DNA of 64,000 nucleotides from Luteitalea sp. (GCA_009377495.1 WHTZ01000010.1:549-64548), one strand, 5' to 3'. Shown: positions 42,869 through 52,223, counted from the stretch's first letter. Notes: generated by a model not told the origin, from the sequence alone. Program-made: numbers and translations.

Positions 42869-43240
42869 TGCGCTCTACAGAGTAGGGGCAAAGGGGTAAG
42901 GGGGTAAAGGGGTAAAGGGGAAAGGCCAAGGGCATAGGTGTTCGCGGCGCCGCTGTAACCAGGTTCGCCATTGCTGGGCTCGCGACTTCGCTCATCACGA
43001 CAGTCCTTTGCCGTGCGCCCGGCGGTCCTGCCCGCCGGACCGATCCGTTTCGCGCAGTTCGTTACCGTTCTACGCCGGACCGGAGCTACATGTTGAACGA
43101 GCAATTCACATTGGCTGACACCTCACAGTCAGCTAGACGAGTCAGGGTTTCCCTGGTGTACCGAAGAACACGAAGTTCATGAAGAAAGATCAAAATAATC
43201 CTTCGTGCTCTTCGTGGCCTTCGTGGTTTAATCTTGTAGG
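42869..43240. other. Intergenic region with G-rich and CTTCGTG repeats
   Basis: 372 bases without a supported gene. It holds the G-run repeat at 42885-42920, a CGGTCC/GGACCG hairpin near 43030, and three CTTCGTG copies with a 9-base period (43201-43228) facing a reverse copy CACGAAG (43169-43175), a hairpin that may end alkaline phosphatase transcripts. Confidence 0.5.
42885..42920 (+). repeat. TAAAGGGG tandem repeat / G-quadruplex motif
   Basis: Five runs of four or five G (42885-42888, 42893-42896, 42900-42904, 42909-42912, 42917-42920) separated by loops of 3-4 bases, mostly TAA or TAAA. This meets the standard G-quadruplex pattern. The G-rich strand is the template strand for trkH. Confidence 0.75.
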
Positions 43241-45310
43241 CTACGGCGTTTTTCCTTCTCCCCCGCCCACTGCACGTAGGAGCTTGAAGAAGACGTCGGT
43301 GTTCTCGTATGTGCCGGTGAAGCGCAACGCGCCCGGTCCGCTCGCGGATAGCGGGACGTCTGTCGCCGTGTGGCCCGCAATGGTGTGTGGCGAGGACGGA
43401 ATGTCACCCTGACACCGGTCGGTCGGCTCGCACGGGTTGGCCCCATTCTCGATCGTACCCTCGACGAGGAAGCCAGGGATCGGGCGACCGGTCACCGTTT
43501 GATTGTCGCTGGCCTCGGCGTGCCCATCGCGCTCAGGGTTGGCAACGGCCGCTGGCCGTGCAGTCCCGTCCGGCGACTCAGGTTGCACGATCGCTCCATC
43601 CTGCGCCACACGGTTCGAGATCCAGTTCTCATAGTGGTCCGGCGCGGCGGCCCAGCCAACGAGGAGCTTGCGGGATGGATCCGGGTCGCGGGGATAGCCC
43701 TGCTCGTCTACCTCGTAGTTGAGCGTGAAATCCAACGCCTGCTCGGGTTGGAAGCGGAACACGGCCGCATAGTCGCGCACGGCGGTGCCCAAGACAGTCG
43801 GTGCGTACCGCTCGTTGCCAACTCCAATGATCGCGAAGCCTCCGGCTTCGTGGTCCGCCGTGGCGATGACCAGCGTATCGTTCGTCGCGTCCGCATCGTT
43901 GTTTGTCGTCTCGGCGAAATCGAGCGCCACCTGCACTGCGCGGTCGAATTCAATCACATCCCAGATCGTGCGCTCAGCGTCGACCGCGTGGGCCTGCTTG
44001 TCGATCGAGGCGCCCTCGATGAGCAAGTAGAAACCGTCGGGTGAGTGCGCCGCGAGGCTTCGAACGGCCGCACGTGCCATATCGTCGAGTGCCGGTTGAT
44101 CGCGCAGCTCGGCATTCTCCGCGAGCGCCAGCTCACGGCTGTAGCGTCCGGCTCCAACCTTGTCGAACGCGACGGCCATGTGCCGCGGGTGAAAGAGGCC
44201 GAGCAACGACGAAGGCGGATCCGGTGCTGTCAGGATCGACTGCAGCTGGCCGTCCGTTGTGACGAGCTGATAGCCCGCGTCTTGGTAATCTCGGAGGAGG
44301 TCACGCCCGTCGCTGCGCTCACCGGTGCGGTCGCCCTTCGGTGAGAAATGCCGCGCGCCGCCACCCATGAGCACGGTCACGCCGTTGGTACGTCGTTCCT
44401 CGAAGTACCGCGCGGCGATCCCGGGTCCGGCGTTGCGATCCGACGTATGCGCCGCGTTGCCGGCCGGCGTTGCGTCGGTCACATCCGCCGTCGTCACGAG
44501 CCCGACGTTGAACCCCGGCCCGTGCGTGCGCCGCAGCATCTCGCCAAGGTACTCCACACGCGGATTGTCGAACACATCGTCGGTGTTGTCGGGGTAGACA
44601 CCGACCTGGCTGTTGGCGCCCTTGTGGCCAGTGACATACGAGGACATGCCGGGTGCCGAGTCGGTGATGACCGAGTTGAGGGAGGCCGTCATCACCAGAC
44701 CCGTGGCTTCCATCGTGTCCATCGCCAGACGCCCGGCCGCCTTGCCAGACCGAAGCCCGCGCGACACGAGCCGCGCCGCCGTGCGATGCGCGACGCCCAT
44801 GCCGTCGCCGAGCAGGAGGATCACATTGCGCGCGCGTGGCACGTCCGTCTGGTCCGACTCCCACGCGTGGACGCGGACTCGCACGCTCGCCTTCGTCTCG
44901 TCCGCCGTCAACGCCGAGATCGTGTGCGAGCCTGCTTCGCTAAAGCTCAGGTCTCGAATCAGAAAATTCGTGGTGTTGGTCGGTGCGCGGCCCACACGTC
45001 CGCGGTCGGGGCCACTTGCACCGGTACCTCCAGTGCCTCGCTCGCCCCCAGGCCCGACGTCCAGGATATTGCGATCCGTGATGTCGACCTCGTCGAGCGT
45101 CACCCGCAGACCGCGCGGAGCCGGACCCTTATCCGGGCTGGTCGCCTCGACGCGGAGATCGAAGCGCTGACCGATGGCGAGCTCGGCACCATCGGTGGGC
45201 ATGATGCGGAGACGGGTCGCCTGCGCAAGGGCTGGTGCTGCTGTGCCGGCGAACACCAGGCACTGAACGACGACCACGGCGACGACACACAAATAGGACC
45301 GTATAGACAT
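43241..45310 (-). CDS. Alkaline phosphatase, secreted
   Basis: 689 residues: signal peptide (MSIRSYLCVVAVVVVQCLVF to ALAQA), an extra N-terminal beta domain of about 140 residues, then the PhoA-type catalytic domain with NVILLLGDGMG (metal Asp), TDSAPGMSSYVTG (Ser nucleophile), EGASIDKQAHAVD and ATADHEAGGFAI (metal ligands). It hydrolyses phosphate monoesters in the periplasm or outside. A -10 TAAAAT sits just before GGAAGG and the ATG. The N-terminal extension and a Gly-rich linker make it longer than E. coli PhoA. Confidence 0.9.
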   Translation of the reverse strand: MSIRSYLCVVAVVVVQCLVFAGTAAPALAQATRLRIMPTDGAELAIGQRFDLRVEATSPDKGPAPRGLRVTLDEVDITDRNILDVGPGGERGTGGTGASGPDRGRVGRAPTNTTNFLIRDLSFSEAGSHTISALTADETKASVRVRVHAWESDQTDVPRARNVILLLGDGMGVAHRTAARLVSRGLRSGKAAGRLAMDTMEATGLVMTASLNSVITDSAPGMSSYVTGHKGANSQVGVYPDNTDDVFDNPRVEYLGEMLRRTHGPGFNVGLVTTADVTDATPAGNAAHTSDRNAGPGIAARYFEERRTNGVTVLMGGGARHFSPKGDRTGERSDGRDLLRDYQDAGYQLVTTDGQLQSILTAPDPPSSLLGLFHPRHMAVAFDKVGAGRYSRELALAENAELRDQPALDDMARAAVRSLAAHSPDGFYLLIEGASIDKQAHAVDAERTIWDVIEFDRAVQVALDFAETTNNDADATNDTLVIATADHEAGGFAIIGVGNERYAPTVLGTAVRDYAAVFRFQPEQALDFTLNYEVDEQGYPRDPDPSRKLLVGWAAAPDHYENWISNRVAQDGAIVQPESPDGTARPAAVANPERDGHAEASDNQTVTGRPIPGFLVEGTIENGANPCEPTDRCQGDIPSSPHTIAGHTATDVPLSASGPGALRFTGTYENTDVFFKLLRAVGGGEGKTP

Positions 45311-45360
45311 AGCCTTCCATTTTAGTGTCCGCGCTGTGACGAACCGTCGCCGAGGGACGG

Positions 45361-45759
45361 CTACCAGATGGTTTGAACGTGCGGATACTCTCGCAGTTTG
45401 CGATCCCTCGTGACGAGCGGGGTGCGGTGGTGACGGGCGGAGGCGACGATCATCTGGTCCGCGGGATCGCCATGGAATGGCTGCGGCAATTCGCAGCTTT
45501 CGATGAGAATCGGCGGCACCAACTCAGCAAGGACGAGGCCTGGAACCGTGGTCGCGTGGTCCATCCACTGACGCAGCGGACGGTCGAGCACGAGTTGCTT
45601 CTTCTCGACCTTCTTGGCGACCTCCCAGATCGAGATAACCGAGATCCAGACACTGTCGTGCCTAACGCTGCGGCGGATGATGGCCGACGCTCTTCTGGAC
45701 AGGCGGCGATCCGCGGTCACCCACCACACCCAGGCGTGGGTATCAAGGAAGATCGGCAT
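45361..45759 (-). CDS. PIN-domain toxin (VapC-like)
   Basis: 132 residues with PIN motifs FLDTHAWVWWVTADRRLS, SIWEVAKKVEKKQLVL, HGDPADQMIVASARHH and VTRDRKLREY. This is the VapC subgroup normally paired with Phd/YefM antitoxins. It overlaps the antitoxin by 17 bases and is translated with it. Confidence 0.85.
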   Translation of the reverse strand: MPIFLDTHAWVWWVTADRRLSRRASAIIRRSVRHDSVWISVISIWEVAKKVEKKQLVLDRPLRQWMDHATTVPGLVLAELVPPILIESCELPQPFHGDPADQMIVASARHHRTPLVTRDRKLREYPHVQTIW

Positions 45760-45970
45760 CCCAGGACTCGTTCGTGCCGAACGGGTCGCCGCTTTCCTTC
45801 AGGATACTTCCGACGAGGCTTTCCGGAGCTTTCCGCGGAGCCTTGTAGGGGACTAGCGTCGCTATCGGCTTACCTCGCTTCGTAATCGTGACGGACGTCT
45901 GACGCTCGGCAACCCGGTCCAAGACCTTGAGACACTGATCCTTGAACCGGCCGGCCGCGATTCGTGTCAT
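45743..45970 (-). CDS. Phd/YefM-family antitoxin
   Basis: 75 residues: AAGRFKDQCLKVLDRVAERQ and SVTITKRGKPIATLVPYK form the Phd DNA-binding N-domain; the acidic C-terminal tail (ESGDPFGTNESWDADLP) would neutralise the PIN toxin. ATG 45970 is six bases from a -10 box and has no Shine-Dalgarno, so the message is probably leaderless. Longer upstream extensions run into the operator and were rejected. Confidence 0.8.
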   Translation of the reverse strand: MTRIAAGRFKDQCLKVLDRVAERQTSVTITKRGKPIATLVPYKAPRKAPESLVGSILKESGDPFGTNESWDADLP

Positions 45971-45976
45971 AGCCGT

Positions 45977-46006
45977 AATATAGCCATGGCCATATGGCCA
46001 TGTCAA
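45977..46006 (-). promoter_or_regulatory. Antitoxin promoter with 18-base palindrome
   Basis: Reading leftward: TTGACA (46001-46006), 18 bases, TATATT (45977-45982), six bases, ATG. The spacer is filled by the perfect palindrome CATGGCCATATGGCCATG (45985-46002), the likely Phd operator. Confidence 0.7.
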
Positions 46007-46013
46007 TATCAGT

Positions 46014-47219
46014 CTACGCGGCGGTGGTGGTTCGCTCGGCTGTCGGGCGCTCCGCCGGTCGCTTTCGCACGAAGAACCGCCGCCATGCCAACGCCAGACC
46101 GGTCCACACGAGCAGCGCGCTACCGGCTGACACGATGCCGGCGAGGGTCTGGCCCATGAGGCCGAGCGCTTCACCCGTATGCGCGAACCGCAGCCAAGAG
46201 CGCAGTCGCCGACCGCGGGTCTGACTGGAAAAGGGCTCCCAAGCCACGACCTCGCCTGTGTTTCTATCCAATGTGAGCTGGGCGCGCTCCTGGGGTTGTC
46301 CTCCAGTGCCCCGGTCGATCGTGAAGCTCACGGGGTCACGCGGTGACGTGGGCAATCGGAGGGCGATGCTGCGCCAGTCAGAGACTTGCCGCTCCGCGCG
46401 GGTCCACAGCGAATTGAGACGATCCACCTCGAGGCTGGCGATTGTGCCCCCTCCGGACGGAGCTCGCCCGCCGCCTCGAGGCGCTCCGCCGCGGCCTGCT
46501 CGGGGTGGACCACTTCGCGACGGCGGCTCCTCGCCCACCACGCGGTAGACGAGATTGCTGGCCCACGGATACGAAATGACCACCGCTGACAGCACGACGA
46601 TGAAGAGCGGGATGGCGCACCAGAACCCGATGACGTTGTGCCAGTTGAAGTCGCGAGCCTTGCCAGGCAGACCGCCTCTGAACCAGGTCACGTTCCTGAG
46701 CTGGCGCCACGTCCACTTCCGCGGCCACCACAAGTAAGGACCGCTGATGACCAGGAAGAGAAACGCGAGGTTGCAGGCAGCCGTGATGGCGCGGCCAGCG
46801 GGCCGATGCTCGTCGGACGCACCCAGCCAGCGGTGCCAGTCGGTAACCAGCCCGAAGAAGCGCCGAACGCCTGGTGACCCCTCACCCAGCACCGCACCGG
46901 TGTACGTGTTGACGTAGATCGCGCCGTCGCGTCCGAGGCTGAGGGCCGCGGGCGCGGCAGGATCGGCGCGCACGGTCAGCGTCGCGGGCGCGACGTCGGG
47001 TCTCGCGTTTCGGACGCGCGCCAGCAGAGTCTCGACCGGAAGGCGCCTTGCGGATGGGGTCGGCGGCGTCGCGTCATACGTGCGTGTGTCGGCCCACTCC
47101 ATGATCTGCCGTTCGTAAGTGAGCAGCACGCCTGTGACCGACATGACGAAGATGACGACACCAGCGAAGACACCGGCAATCAAGTGACACCAGAAGAGGA
47201 TGCTGCGAAACAGCTTCAT
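46014..47219 (-). CDS. PepSY-domain membrane protein (iron-regulated type)
   Basis: 401 residues. First helix FWCHLIAGVFAGVVIFVMSV then TGVLLTYERQIMEWAD, PepSY domains (PVETLLARVRNARPDVAPAT; YVNTYTGAVLGEGSPG), DWHRWLG, and further helices including LVISGPYLWWPRKW with heme- or metal-binding-like His/Trp residues, ending with a C-terminal helix. This family accompanies siderophore receptors and may reduce ferric siderophores at the inner membrane. Third after the receptor and PKHD hydroxylase on the same strand. A GAPRGGGRAPSGGG linker is low complexity. Confidence 0.85.
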   Translation of the reverse strand: MKLFRSILFWCHLIAGVFAGVVIFVMSVTGVLLTYERQIMEWADTRTYDATPPTPSARRLPVETLLARVRNARPDVAPATLTVRADPAAPAALSLGRDGAIYVNTYTGAVLGEGSPGVRRFFGLVTDWHRWLGASDEHRPAGRAITAACNLAFLFLVISGPYLWWPRKWTWRQLRNVTWFRGGLPGKARDFNWHNVIGFWCAIPLFIVVLSAVVISYPWASNLVYRVVGEEPPSRSGPPRAGRGGAPRGGGRAPSGGGTIASLEVDRLNSLWTRAERQVSDWRSIALRLPTSPRDPVSFTIDRGTGGQPQERAQLTLDRNTGEVVAWEPFSSQTRGRRLRSWLRFAHTGEALGLMGQTLAGIVSAGSALLVWTGLALAWRRFFVRKRPAERPTAERTTTAA

Positions 47220-47243
47220 GGGATGTAAGGGAAGAAGGAGAGG

Positions 47244-47306
47244 AAAAAGGGGACAGGCCCCTTTTTCGGAACTGACGCCGACGAAAAAGGGGCCTGTCCC
47301 CTTTTT
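47244..47306. repeat. REP-like paired palindrome, copy 1
   Basis: Arm AAAAAGGGG-ACA-GGCCCCTTTTT (47244-47266) and its reverse complement (47284-47306), with start points 40 bases apart. The same paired structure and spacing occurs at 63864-63926, and a variant at 57151-57219. Typical of RAYT-mobilised REP doublets; no RAYT gene is in the window. Confidence 0.75.
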
Positions 47307-47318
47307 CTCTTCGCACGC

Positions 47319-47999
47319 TCACACGTCCGACCAGCGGCGCAGCAGGTTGTGGTACACACCCGTGAGCTGCACGACGGACGGGTGATCCGGCTGATCGCGA
47401 CTCAACCGCTGAATCGCGGTGTCGAGGTCGAACAGGAGCGTTCGTTGGCCGTCATCGCGCACCATGCTTTGGATCCAAAAGAACGATGCGAGGCGCGCGC
47501 CCTTCGTCACCGGACGTACCGAATGGAGGCTGGTCGATGGATAGAGCACCATGTGACCGGCGGGCAGCTTGACGCGGTGGACGCCGTAGGTATCCTCCAC
47601 CAGCAGCTCGCCACCCTCGTACTCGTCCGGTTCGACAAAGAACAACGTGGCAGAGAGATCGGTGCGGATGCGATGCGGTGTGCCCGTGACGTGGCGGATC
47701 GCGTTGTCGACGTGATTGCCAAACGACTGGCCGCCCTGGTAGCAATTGAACAACGGCGGAAACACGCGCAATGGCAAGGCCGCGGCAATGAAAAGGGCAT
47801 TGCGCTGAAGCGCCGTGAGAATCCGGTCGCCGAGCTCCCGTGCGACCGGGTGATCCTCCGGGAGCTGCCTGTTGTCCTTCGCCAGAGCCGACTGGTGGCC
47901 AGCCGTGACCCGGCCGTCGACCCAATCGGCCCGCTCCAGCTCGGCGCGCGCCTCCGCCACCTGCTGGCTCGCCAGCACGTCGGGAATGTGTAACAGCAT
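47319..47999 (-). CDS. PKHD-type Fe(II)/2-oxoglutarate hydroxylase (PiuC/YbiX-like)
   Basis: 226 residues. The iron ligands H-x-D in [12 protein letters not shown] and the distal His and Arg in [18 protein letters not shown] identify the 2-oxoglutarate oxygenase fold. [20 protein letters not shown] is the family N-terminus. These genes typically lie beside TonB-dependent siderophore receptors, as here (receptor 41 bases upstream), and are iron regulated. Target unknown. Confidence 0.9.
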   Translation of the reverse strand: MLLHIPDVLASQQVAEARAELERADWVDGRVTAGHQSALAKDNRQLPEDHPVARELGDRILTALQRNALFIAAALPLRVFPPLFNCYQGGQSFGNHVDNAIRHVTGTPHRIRTDLSATLFFVEPDEYEGGELLVEDTYGVHRVKLPAGHMVLYPSTSLHSVRPVTKGARLASFFWIQSMVRDDGQRTLLFDLDTAIQRLSRDQPDHPSVVQLTGVYHNLLRRWSDV

Positions 48000-48040
48000 G
48001 AAGCCCTCTCGAGCGCCCAGCGCGCCCGGTCTCCGTTTCT

Positions 48041-50689
48041 TCAGAACGCGACACTCGTCGTGAGCGCCGCAGACCGGCCAGGGCCGGGAATGAAGTGACC
48101 GCCGCCCACGCGATCGATGTATCGCTCGTTCGCGAGGTTACTGACGTTGAGCCTGAGCGTGAGGTGGTCGCTCACGTGATAGGCGGCCATGGCGTCGAAT
48201 ACCCGGTAGCTTGGCGCGACCCGCGCACCGCTGCTGTTATTGAAGCGATCACCCACGTACTGCGCGGCCGCGCCCACCTCGACATCCCACGGCAGTCGGT
48301 AGCTGGTCCACAGGCTGAACGAGTGGTCCGGTGTGTTCCCAAACGCGTTGCCCACCTCGTCGGCTTCGTTCGACTGCGTGATCTCGCTCTGCATGTACGT
48401 GTAGCCACCAAAGACACGCCACGCGTTCGTGAGGTTGCCGGCCGCGCCCAGCTCCACACCGCTCACCCGCTGCTCGCCATCGAGCACGAACGGCGGGTCG
48501 CCCGGGTTGAGGCCTTCGGTGCGCGCGTTCGTCTTGTCCGTGCGAAAGAGCGCGGCGTTCAGCGAGACACGGGAGCCGAACGCTTCCCACTTGGTACCCA
48601 CCTCGTAGCTCCGGCTCTTCTCGGGCTCGACGTGTGCCAGGGCGCCTCCTCCCGTAGAGAGGCTCAGCCCCTCCGCCGAGGGATTGAACGACGTGCCGTA
48701 GCCTAGATAGATGCTGCCGTCCGGCGTCGGCTTGTACACGACGCCTCCCCGCCAACTCGCCATGGTGTCTGTCCGCTCCGTCGTCTCCCCAGTGGACGGC
48801 GTGTAGTCCACGTCGAAGCGATCCCACCGCACGCCACCGGAGAGCTCCCAGTGCTCACCGACGTTCACGGTGTCGAACGCGTACAGCGCCGCAGATGCTG
48901 CGTCCGCTTCGGTCAGCTCTCCCGTGCGCACGATCGACCCGGTGTAAGGGTCGTCAGGGTTCGGCCGGAACAGGTCGGTGGATGGCGGCGTCGGACCCGT
49001 CTCGATCCGGCTATGGTTCTCTTCGGTCTCGGAGGAGAGCTCGAGGCCGCTCGTGAGGGCGTGACCGATCGCGCCGGTCCGGAAGCGCGCCATCAGATTG
49101 GTTTGGGTCGCCACGATCGCGTCTGTCTGATCCCGCGACTTCCAGTCGGTGCGCCGGATGTCGGTGCTGTCCGAGCTGGCAAACCGAGGCGCGGTGATGA
49201 TCGAGTCGCGCCGCGTGCGGCCGTACCGCGTCAGGCTGCGCAGGGTGAGCGAGGCGTTGACGTCATGCTCCACTTGGGCCGTCGCGACGCCGGTGACAAC
49301 GTCCTCGTCGTCTCGATGCGTCAGCCCATAAAAGTTGCGAAAGTCCACCGGCGCGGGCTGATCGGCATACTCTGCGAGCGCCTCGTTGTCGCCAGGCACC
49401 CAGGGCACGCCGTAGTCAGGGACGTTGTCCTGGGCGAGATGCGTGTAGCCGACGGTGACGCGCGTCGGCGTCCCGAGCCCAAACGCGAGCGTTGGAGCCA
49501 CGCCCCAGCGTTGATTCTCGACCGCGTCGCGACCAGGCACCTCGGCGTCGGTCCACATGGCGTTGAGCCGGAGGGAAGTCCCGGCGCCAAGGCCGTCGAT
49601 CGGCTGATTGACGTCGATCGTCCCGCGCCTGTAGGCGTCCGTGCCGCCACCGAACGCGGCCGTGTAGGAAGGGCCGAGGTGCGGCGTCTTGGTGGTGAGG
49701 TTGACGGCCCCACCCGTGGATCCACGACCGGCGTAGGCCGAGGCCGGTCCTTTCGTCACCTCCACTTGCTCCAGGTTGAACGGGTCCCGGGCATAGCCGC
49801 CAAAATCCCGAACACCGTCGATGAAGATGTCGGTACGGGCGCTGAAGCCGCGGATGGTCAGGTTGTCGCCAGCCGGAACGCCCCCTTCACCTGCCGCGAT
49901 GCTGATACCGGTGACGTTGCGCAGGACGTCGCGCAGCGTCGTGGCGCCTTGCGCCTCGAACACCGCCTCGGGGATGACGGTGATGGTCTGCGGGACATCT
50001 CTCAGAGGTTCCGTGTATTTCGGCGAGGCTGTCCGCGGTAGGCGGCCGGTGACGTCGACCGACTCCGACTCCACGCGCAGCTCCAGGGTGAGGGTTTGTG
50101 GTGCCGTGAAGCGGTAGGCCACACCCGTTCCCGACAACAACTGCTCGAGCGCCTGTTCGATCGTGAGGAACCCGGAGACACCAGGCGACTCGACGTCGTG
50201 GATGTTCTCGGTCGGCACGACGATGTTCAAGCCCGTCGCCTCTTTAAAAATGGTCAACACGGTCCCGAGAGGGCCAGGTGGGATGTCGAAGCGGCGCGCC
50301 GCGTCACTCGCTTGATCCGGTTCGCCCCACGAGGCGGTGATGCCTCGGCCGGCGTCTGGCACGAGCACGCCCGACCACGCGTCGTCTCGCAGCTCGGTCG
50401 CGGCCGGGTGCCGAAACTCCGGCCATCGTTCCACCGTGTACAGAGGAGATTCCTCATTGGATGCGTCAGAGTGCCGCGCGTGTCGACGAGCTTCCTGCGC
50501 ATAGGCCGCGGGCACCAGCCGCCCGCCCATGGCGGCGGAGGCCGCGAGCGCACCCATGACGACCCAATGTGCTCCCCCACGGCGGGCGGCGCTCGGACGC
50601 GGCTGCCCGCCGGGAGCACCCAGTTGTATGCGCTGATTGAATCTGAACGGCTTCGGCTTCTTTCCAGACTTCGTAAGCTTGCGCTTCAT
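48041..50689 (-). CDS. TonB-dependent siderophore receptor with STN signalling domain
   Basis: 882 residues. A long Arg/Lys-rich lead precedes the signal segment; then the secretin/TonB short N-terminal (STN) domain ([20 protein letters not shown] to about residue 200), plug ([60 protein letters not shown]) and barrel ending [13 protein letters not shown]. It matches the FpvA/FhuE-like ferric siderophore class. The STN domain usually talks to an anti-sigma factor, but none is nearby. It heads the hydroxylase-PepSY group. Confidence 0.9.
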   Translation of the reverse strand: MKRKLTKSGKKPKPFRFNQRIQLGAPGGQPRPSAARRGGAHWVVMGALAASAAMGGRLVPAAYAQEARRHARHSDASNEESPLYTVERWPEFRHPAATELRDDAWSGVLVPDAGRGITASWGEPDQASDAARRFDIPPGPLGTVLTIFKEATGLNIVVPTENIHDVESPGVSGFLTIEQALEQLLSGTGVAYRFTAPQTLTLELRVESESVDVTGRLPRTASPKYTEPLRDVPQTITVIPEAVFEAQGATTLRDVLRNVTGISIAAGEGGVPAGDNLTIRGFSARTDIFIDGVRDFGGYARDPFNLEQVEVTKGPASAYAGRGSTGGAVNLTTKTPHLGPSYTAAFGGGTDAYRRGTIDVNQPIDGLGAGTSLRLNAMWTDAEVPGRDAVENQRWGVAPTLAFGLGTPTRVTVGYTHLAQDNVPDYGVPWVPGDNEALAEYADQPAPVDFRNFYGLTHRDDEDVVTGVATAQVEHDVNASLTLRSLTRYGRTRRDSIITAPRFASSDSTDIRRTDWKSRDQTDAIVATQTNLMARFRTGAIGHALTSGLELSSETEENHSRIETGPTPPSTDLFRPNPDDPYTGSIVRTGELTEADAASAALYAFDTVNVGEHWELSGGVRWDRFDVDYTPSTGETTERTDTMASWRGGVVYKPTPDGSIYLGYGTSFNPSAEGLSLSTGGGALAHVEPEKSRSYEVGTKWEAFGSRVSLNAALFRTDKTNARTEGLNPGDPPFVLDGEQRVSGVELGAAGNLTNAWRVFGGYTYMQSEITQSNEADEVGNAFGNTPDHSFSLWTSYRLPWDVEVGAAAQYVGDRFNNSSGARVAPSYRVFDAMAAYHVSDHLTLRLNVSNLANERYIDRVGGGHFIPGPGRSAALTTSVAF

Positions 50690-50762
50690 AGTAGGTGCTC
50701 CTCACTGAGCCAACACGGTTCCGTGCGAGGTTCAGATCCCCACCCGGCATCGAGACGCCGCG

Positions 50763-51374
50763 TCACATCGCTCTGGAGTAGTGCTCGACGATGAGGCGAG
50801 GTTCGAGATCGAAAGGGACGAACGACTCGTCCGGGTAAGAGGCCACGTTGATCGTGGGCGCCTCTTTGTCGATCACGAGCCATGGTGTGTCGAGCCCGGC
50901 GCCCGATTCGAGCGCACGCAGTGCGATGTCGCGACTGGCGGGGCGGACCGACACCACGTCCCCGCGGGTGACGCTGAACGACGGTCGGTCGACCTTGCGC
51001 GCGTTCACGAAGATGTGGCCGTGGCCCACGAGCTGCCGAGCCGCCGGGATGGTGCGAGCAAGGCCGGCCCTGAAGAGCACGTTGTCGAGGCGTCGCTCCA
51101 GTAGCTCTATGAGCTTTACCCCGGTGTTGCCCTTCCGGCGCGTCGCCGCCTCGACGAGCCGGCGGAGCTGCGATTCGCTGATGCAGTAGTTGAAGCGCAT
51201 CTTTTGTTTTTCGCGCAGGCGCAGGCCGTAGTCGGACACATTCCGCCTCCTCCGCTTGGGGCCGTGCTCACCAGGCGGATACGGGCGCTTTTCGATGGAC
51301 TTGCGCGACAGCCCCGGCAGCTCGGTGCCGAGGGCGCGCATGACCTTCACGCGGGGACCTCGAAGGCGGGCCAT
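50763..51374 (-). CDS. rpsD: Ribosomal protein S4, cysteine-less (zinc-independent) form
   Basis: 203 residues, S4 throughout: EKRPYPPGEHGPKRRRRNVS, SDYGLRLREKQKMRFNYCIS, and the S4 RNA-binding domain LERRLDNVLFRAGLARTI followed by QLVGHGHIFVNARKVDRPSF. The N-terminal cysteines that bind zinc in C+ S4 proteins are absent (GPRVKVMRALGTELPG instead). It is away from the ribosomal alpha operon and follows a small Cys protein by one base (TGATATG), downstream of a Fur-like dyad, so it may be an alternative S4 made under metal limitation. Confidence 0.85.
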   Translation of the reverse strand: MARLRGPRVKVMRALGTELPGLSRKSIEKRPYPPGEHGPKRRRRNVSDYGLRLREKQKMRFNYCISESQLRRLVEAATRRKGNTGVKLIELLERRLDNVLFRAGLARTIPAARQLVGHGHIFVNARKVDRPSFSVTRGDVVSVRPASRDIALRALESGAGLDTPWLVIDKEAPTINVASYPDESFVPFDLEPRLIVEHYSRAM

Positions 51375-51375
51375 A

Positions 51376-51603
51376 TCAGTTCTCCTGCGCGGCGTGCGCG
51401 GCCGTACCGAGGTGCAGGCGCTCGGCTGCGCACAGCACGACCGCGGCGATCTCGGTGAACTCCTCCAGGGTTAACGTCACGGTCACCGGTCCGAACTGGA
51501 AGTGCAGGCACCCCCGGTCACAGCGAAACACGGCGACTTGATCGCTTTCGGCAAACACCTCATGGGCGGTGTCACCGAGGGGCACAATGTCAGGTTTGAC
51601 CAC
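51376..51603 (-). CDS. Small conserved-type protein with CxxxC, first gene of metal operon
   Basis: 75 residues from a GTG with GAGGAGATGA upstream. The core VAVFRCDRGCLHFQFGPVTV followed by LTLEEFTEIAAVVLC is one compact domain with a CxxxC pair; the layout recalls small zinc-associated proteins of unknown function, but I cannot name the family. It is cotranscribed with the Cys-less S4 gene. A perfect 15-base dyad lies in its upstream region. Confidence 0.65.
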   Translation of the reverse strand: MVKPDIVPLGDTAHEVFAESDQVAVFRCDRGCLHFQFGPVTVTLTLEEFTEIAAVVLCAAERLHLGTAAHAAQEN

Positions 51604-51659
51604 GGCTCATCTCCTCGGCACGGCCTCGGGTCAGCGTTGGCATCAGATCAGGCTGATAT

Positions 51660-51716
51660 TGAGACTCAGTCTCATCAGTGATCCGCCACTTTACACACCT
51701 ATATCCGACCAGTCAA
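51660..51716 (-). promoter_or_regulatory. Promoter with Fur/Zur-like 7-1-7 dyad
   Basis: Reading leftward: TTGACT (51711-51716), 17 bases, TAAAGT (51688-51693), then TGAGACT-C-AGTCTCA (51660-51674), a perfect 7-1-7 dyad like the Fur-family box TGAGAAT-C-ATTCTCA. It lies just downstream of the predicted transcription start, a repressing position. The genes behind it include a siderophore receptor. The rest of 51604-51920 has no gene. Confidence 0.6.
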
Positions 51717-51882
51717 GTCCGATATGCATCGAGGAGGCTCGGTGCCGCGGTGCTGGGTGCGGAGGTGCTGCCGTGCTAGGATGCGGGTGAGGGAACCCAG
51801 CAAGAACGCAGGCGCGACGGCTGGGTTATCGTCTACCCTCGGGTCCCCGAGCGGCCGCCGTGATCGGCGCGAGGGTGCCCCG

Positions 51883-51900
51883 CCCCGGACGCCTCCGGGG
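51883..51900 (+). promoter_or_regulatory. Hairpin in the cold-shock gene leader
   Basis: CCCCGGA-CGCC-TCCGGGG, a perfect 7-base stem with a tetraloop 20 bases before the cold-shock ATG and just before its GGAGGT site. Could tune translation; function unproven. Confidence 0.35.
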
Positions 51901-51920
51901 TGCGTCGATCGGAGGTCGGT

Positions 51921-52127
51921 ATGCCAGCGGGAACCATCGCACGTCTGCTCATCGACAAGGGCTTCGGCTTTATCCGTGATGAGGGAGGCGTCGAGCATTT
52001 CTTCCACCGGAGCGCCGTTCGCGGTGCCGTCTTCGAGTTGCTGCGGGAGGGGCAGCGCGTGGAGTTCACGCCGGAGGATTCGCAGAAGGGTCCGCGGGCC
52101 GGCGACGTGCGTCTCATCGAGAGCTAA
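51921..52127 (+). CDS. Cold-shock-domain RNA-binding protein
   Basis: 68 residues. GTIARLLIDKGFGFIRDEGG contains RNP-1 (KGFGFI) and VEHFFHRSAVRG the RNP-2 region (EHFFHRS), the nucleic-acid-binding faces of the CspA fold. It is shorter and more diverged than CspA. ATG 51921 has GGAGGT upstream. Likely an RNA chaperone. Confidence 0.85.
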   Translation: MPAGTIARLLIDKGFGFIRDEGGVEHFFHRSAVRGAVFELLREGQRVEFTPEDSQKGPRAGDVRLIES

Positions 52128-52149
52128 GGGCACCGAGGAGCCGAAACGT

Positions 52150-52223
52150 GATCGGGAGTCGCTTTCCATCCGGACCTGCAGAGAACGACCTCCGGATCGA
52201 TGATAGGAAAGCCACTCCCGATC
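52150..52223. terminator. Large nested inverted repeat between convergent genes
   Basis: Outer arms 52150-52167 and 52206-52223 pair at 17 of 18 positions; inner arms ATCCGGA (52168-52174) and TCCGGAT (52191-52197) pair perfectly. It lies between the convergent cold-shock and amidohydrolase genes, so a bidirectional terminator or a small repeat element are both possible. Confidence 0.45.

Noticed and set aside
42889..42925. TAAAGGGG repeat considered as a CRISPR or phase-variation array
   Set aside because: Units are only 8 bases without spacers, and the tract lies outside the coding region; a G-quadruplex reading fits better.
43169..43228. CTTCGTG repeats considered as a CRISPR fragment
   Set aside because: Period is 9 bases with no unique spacers and no cas genes; it is a simple repeat or hairpin.
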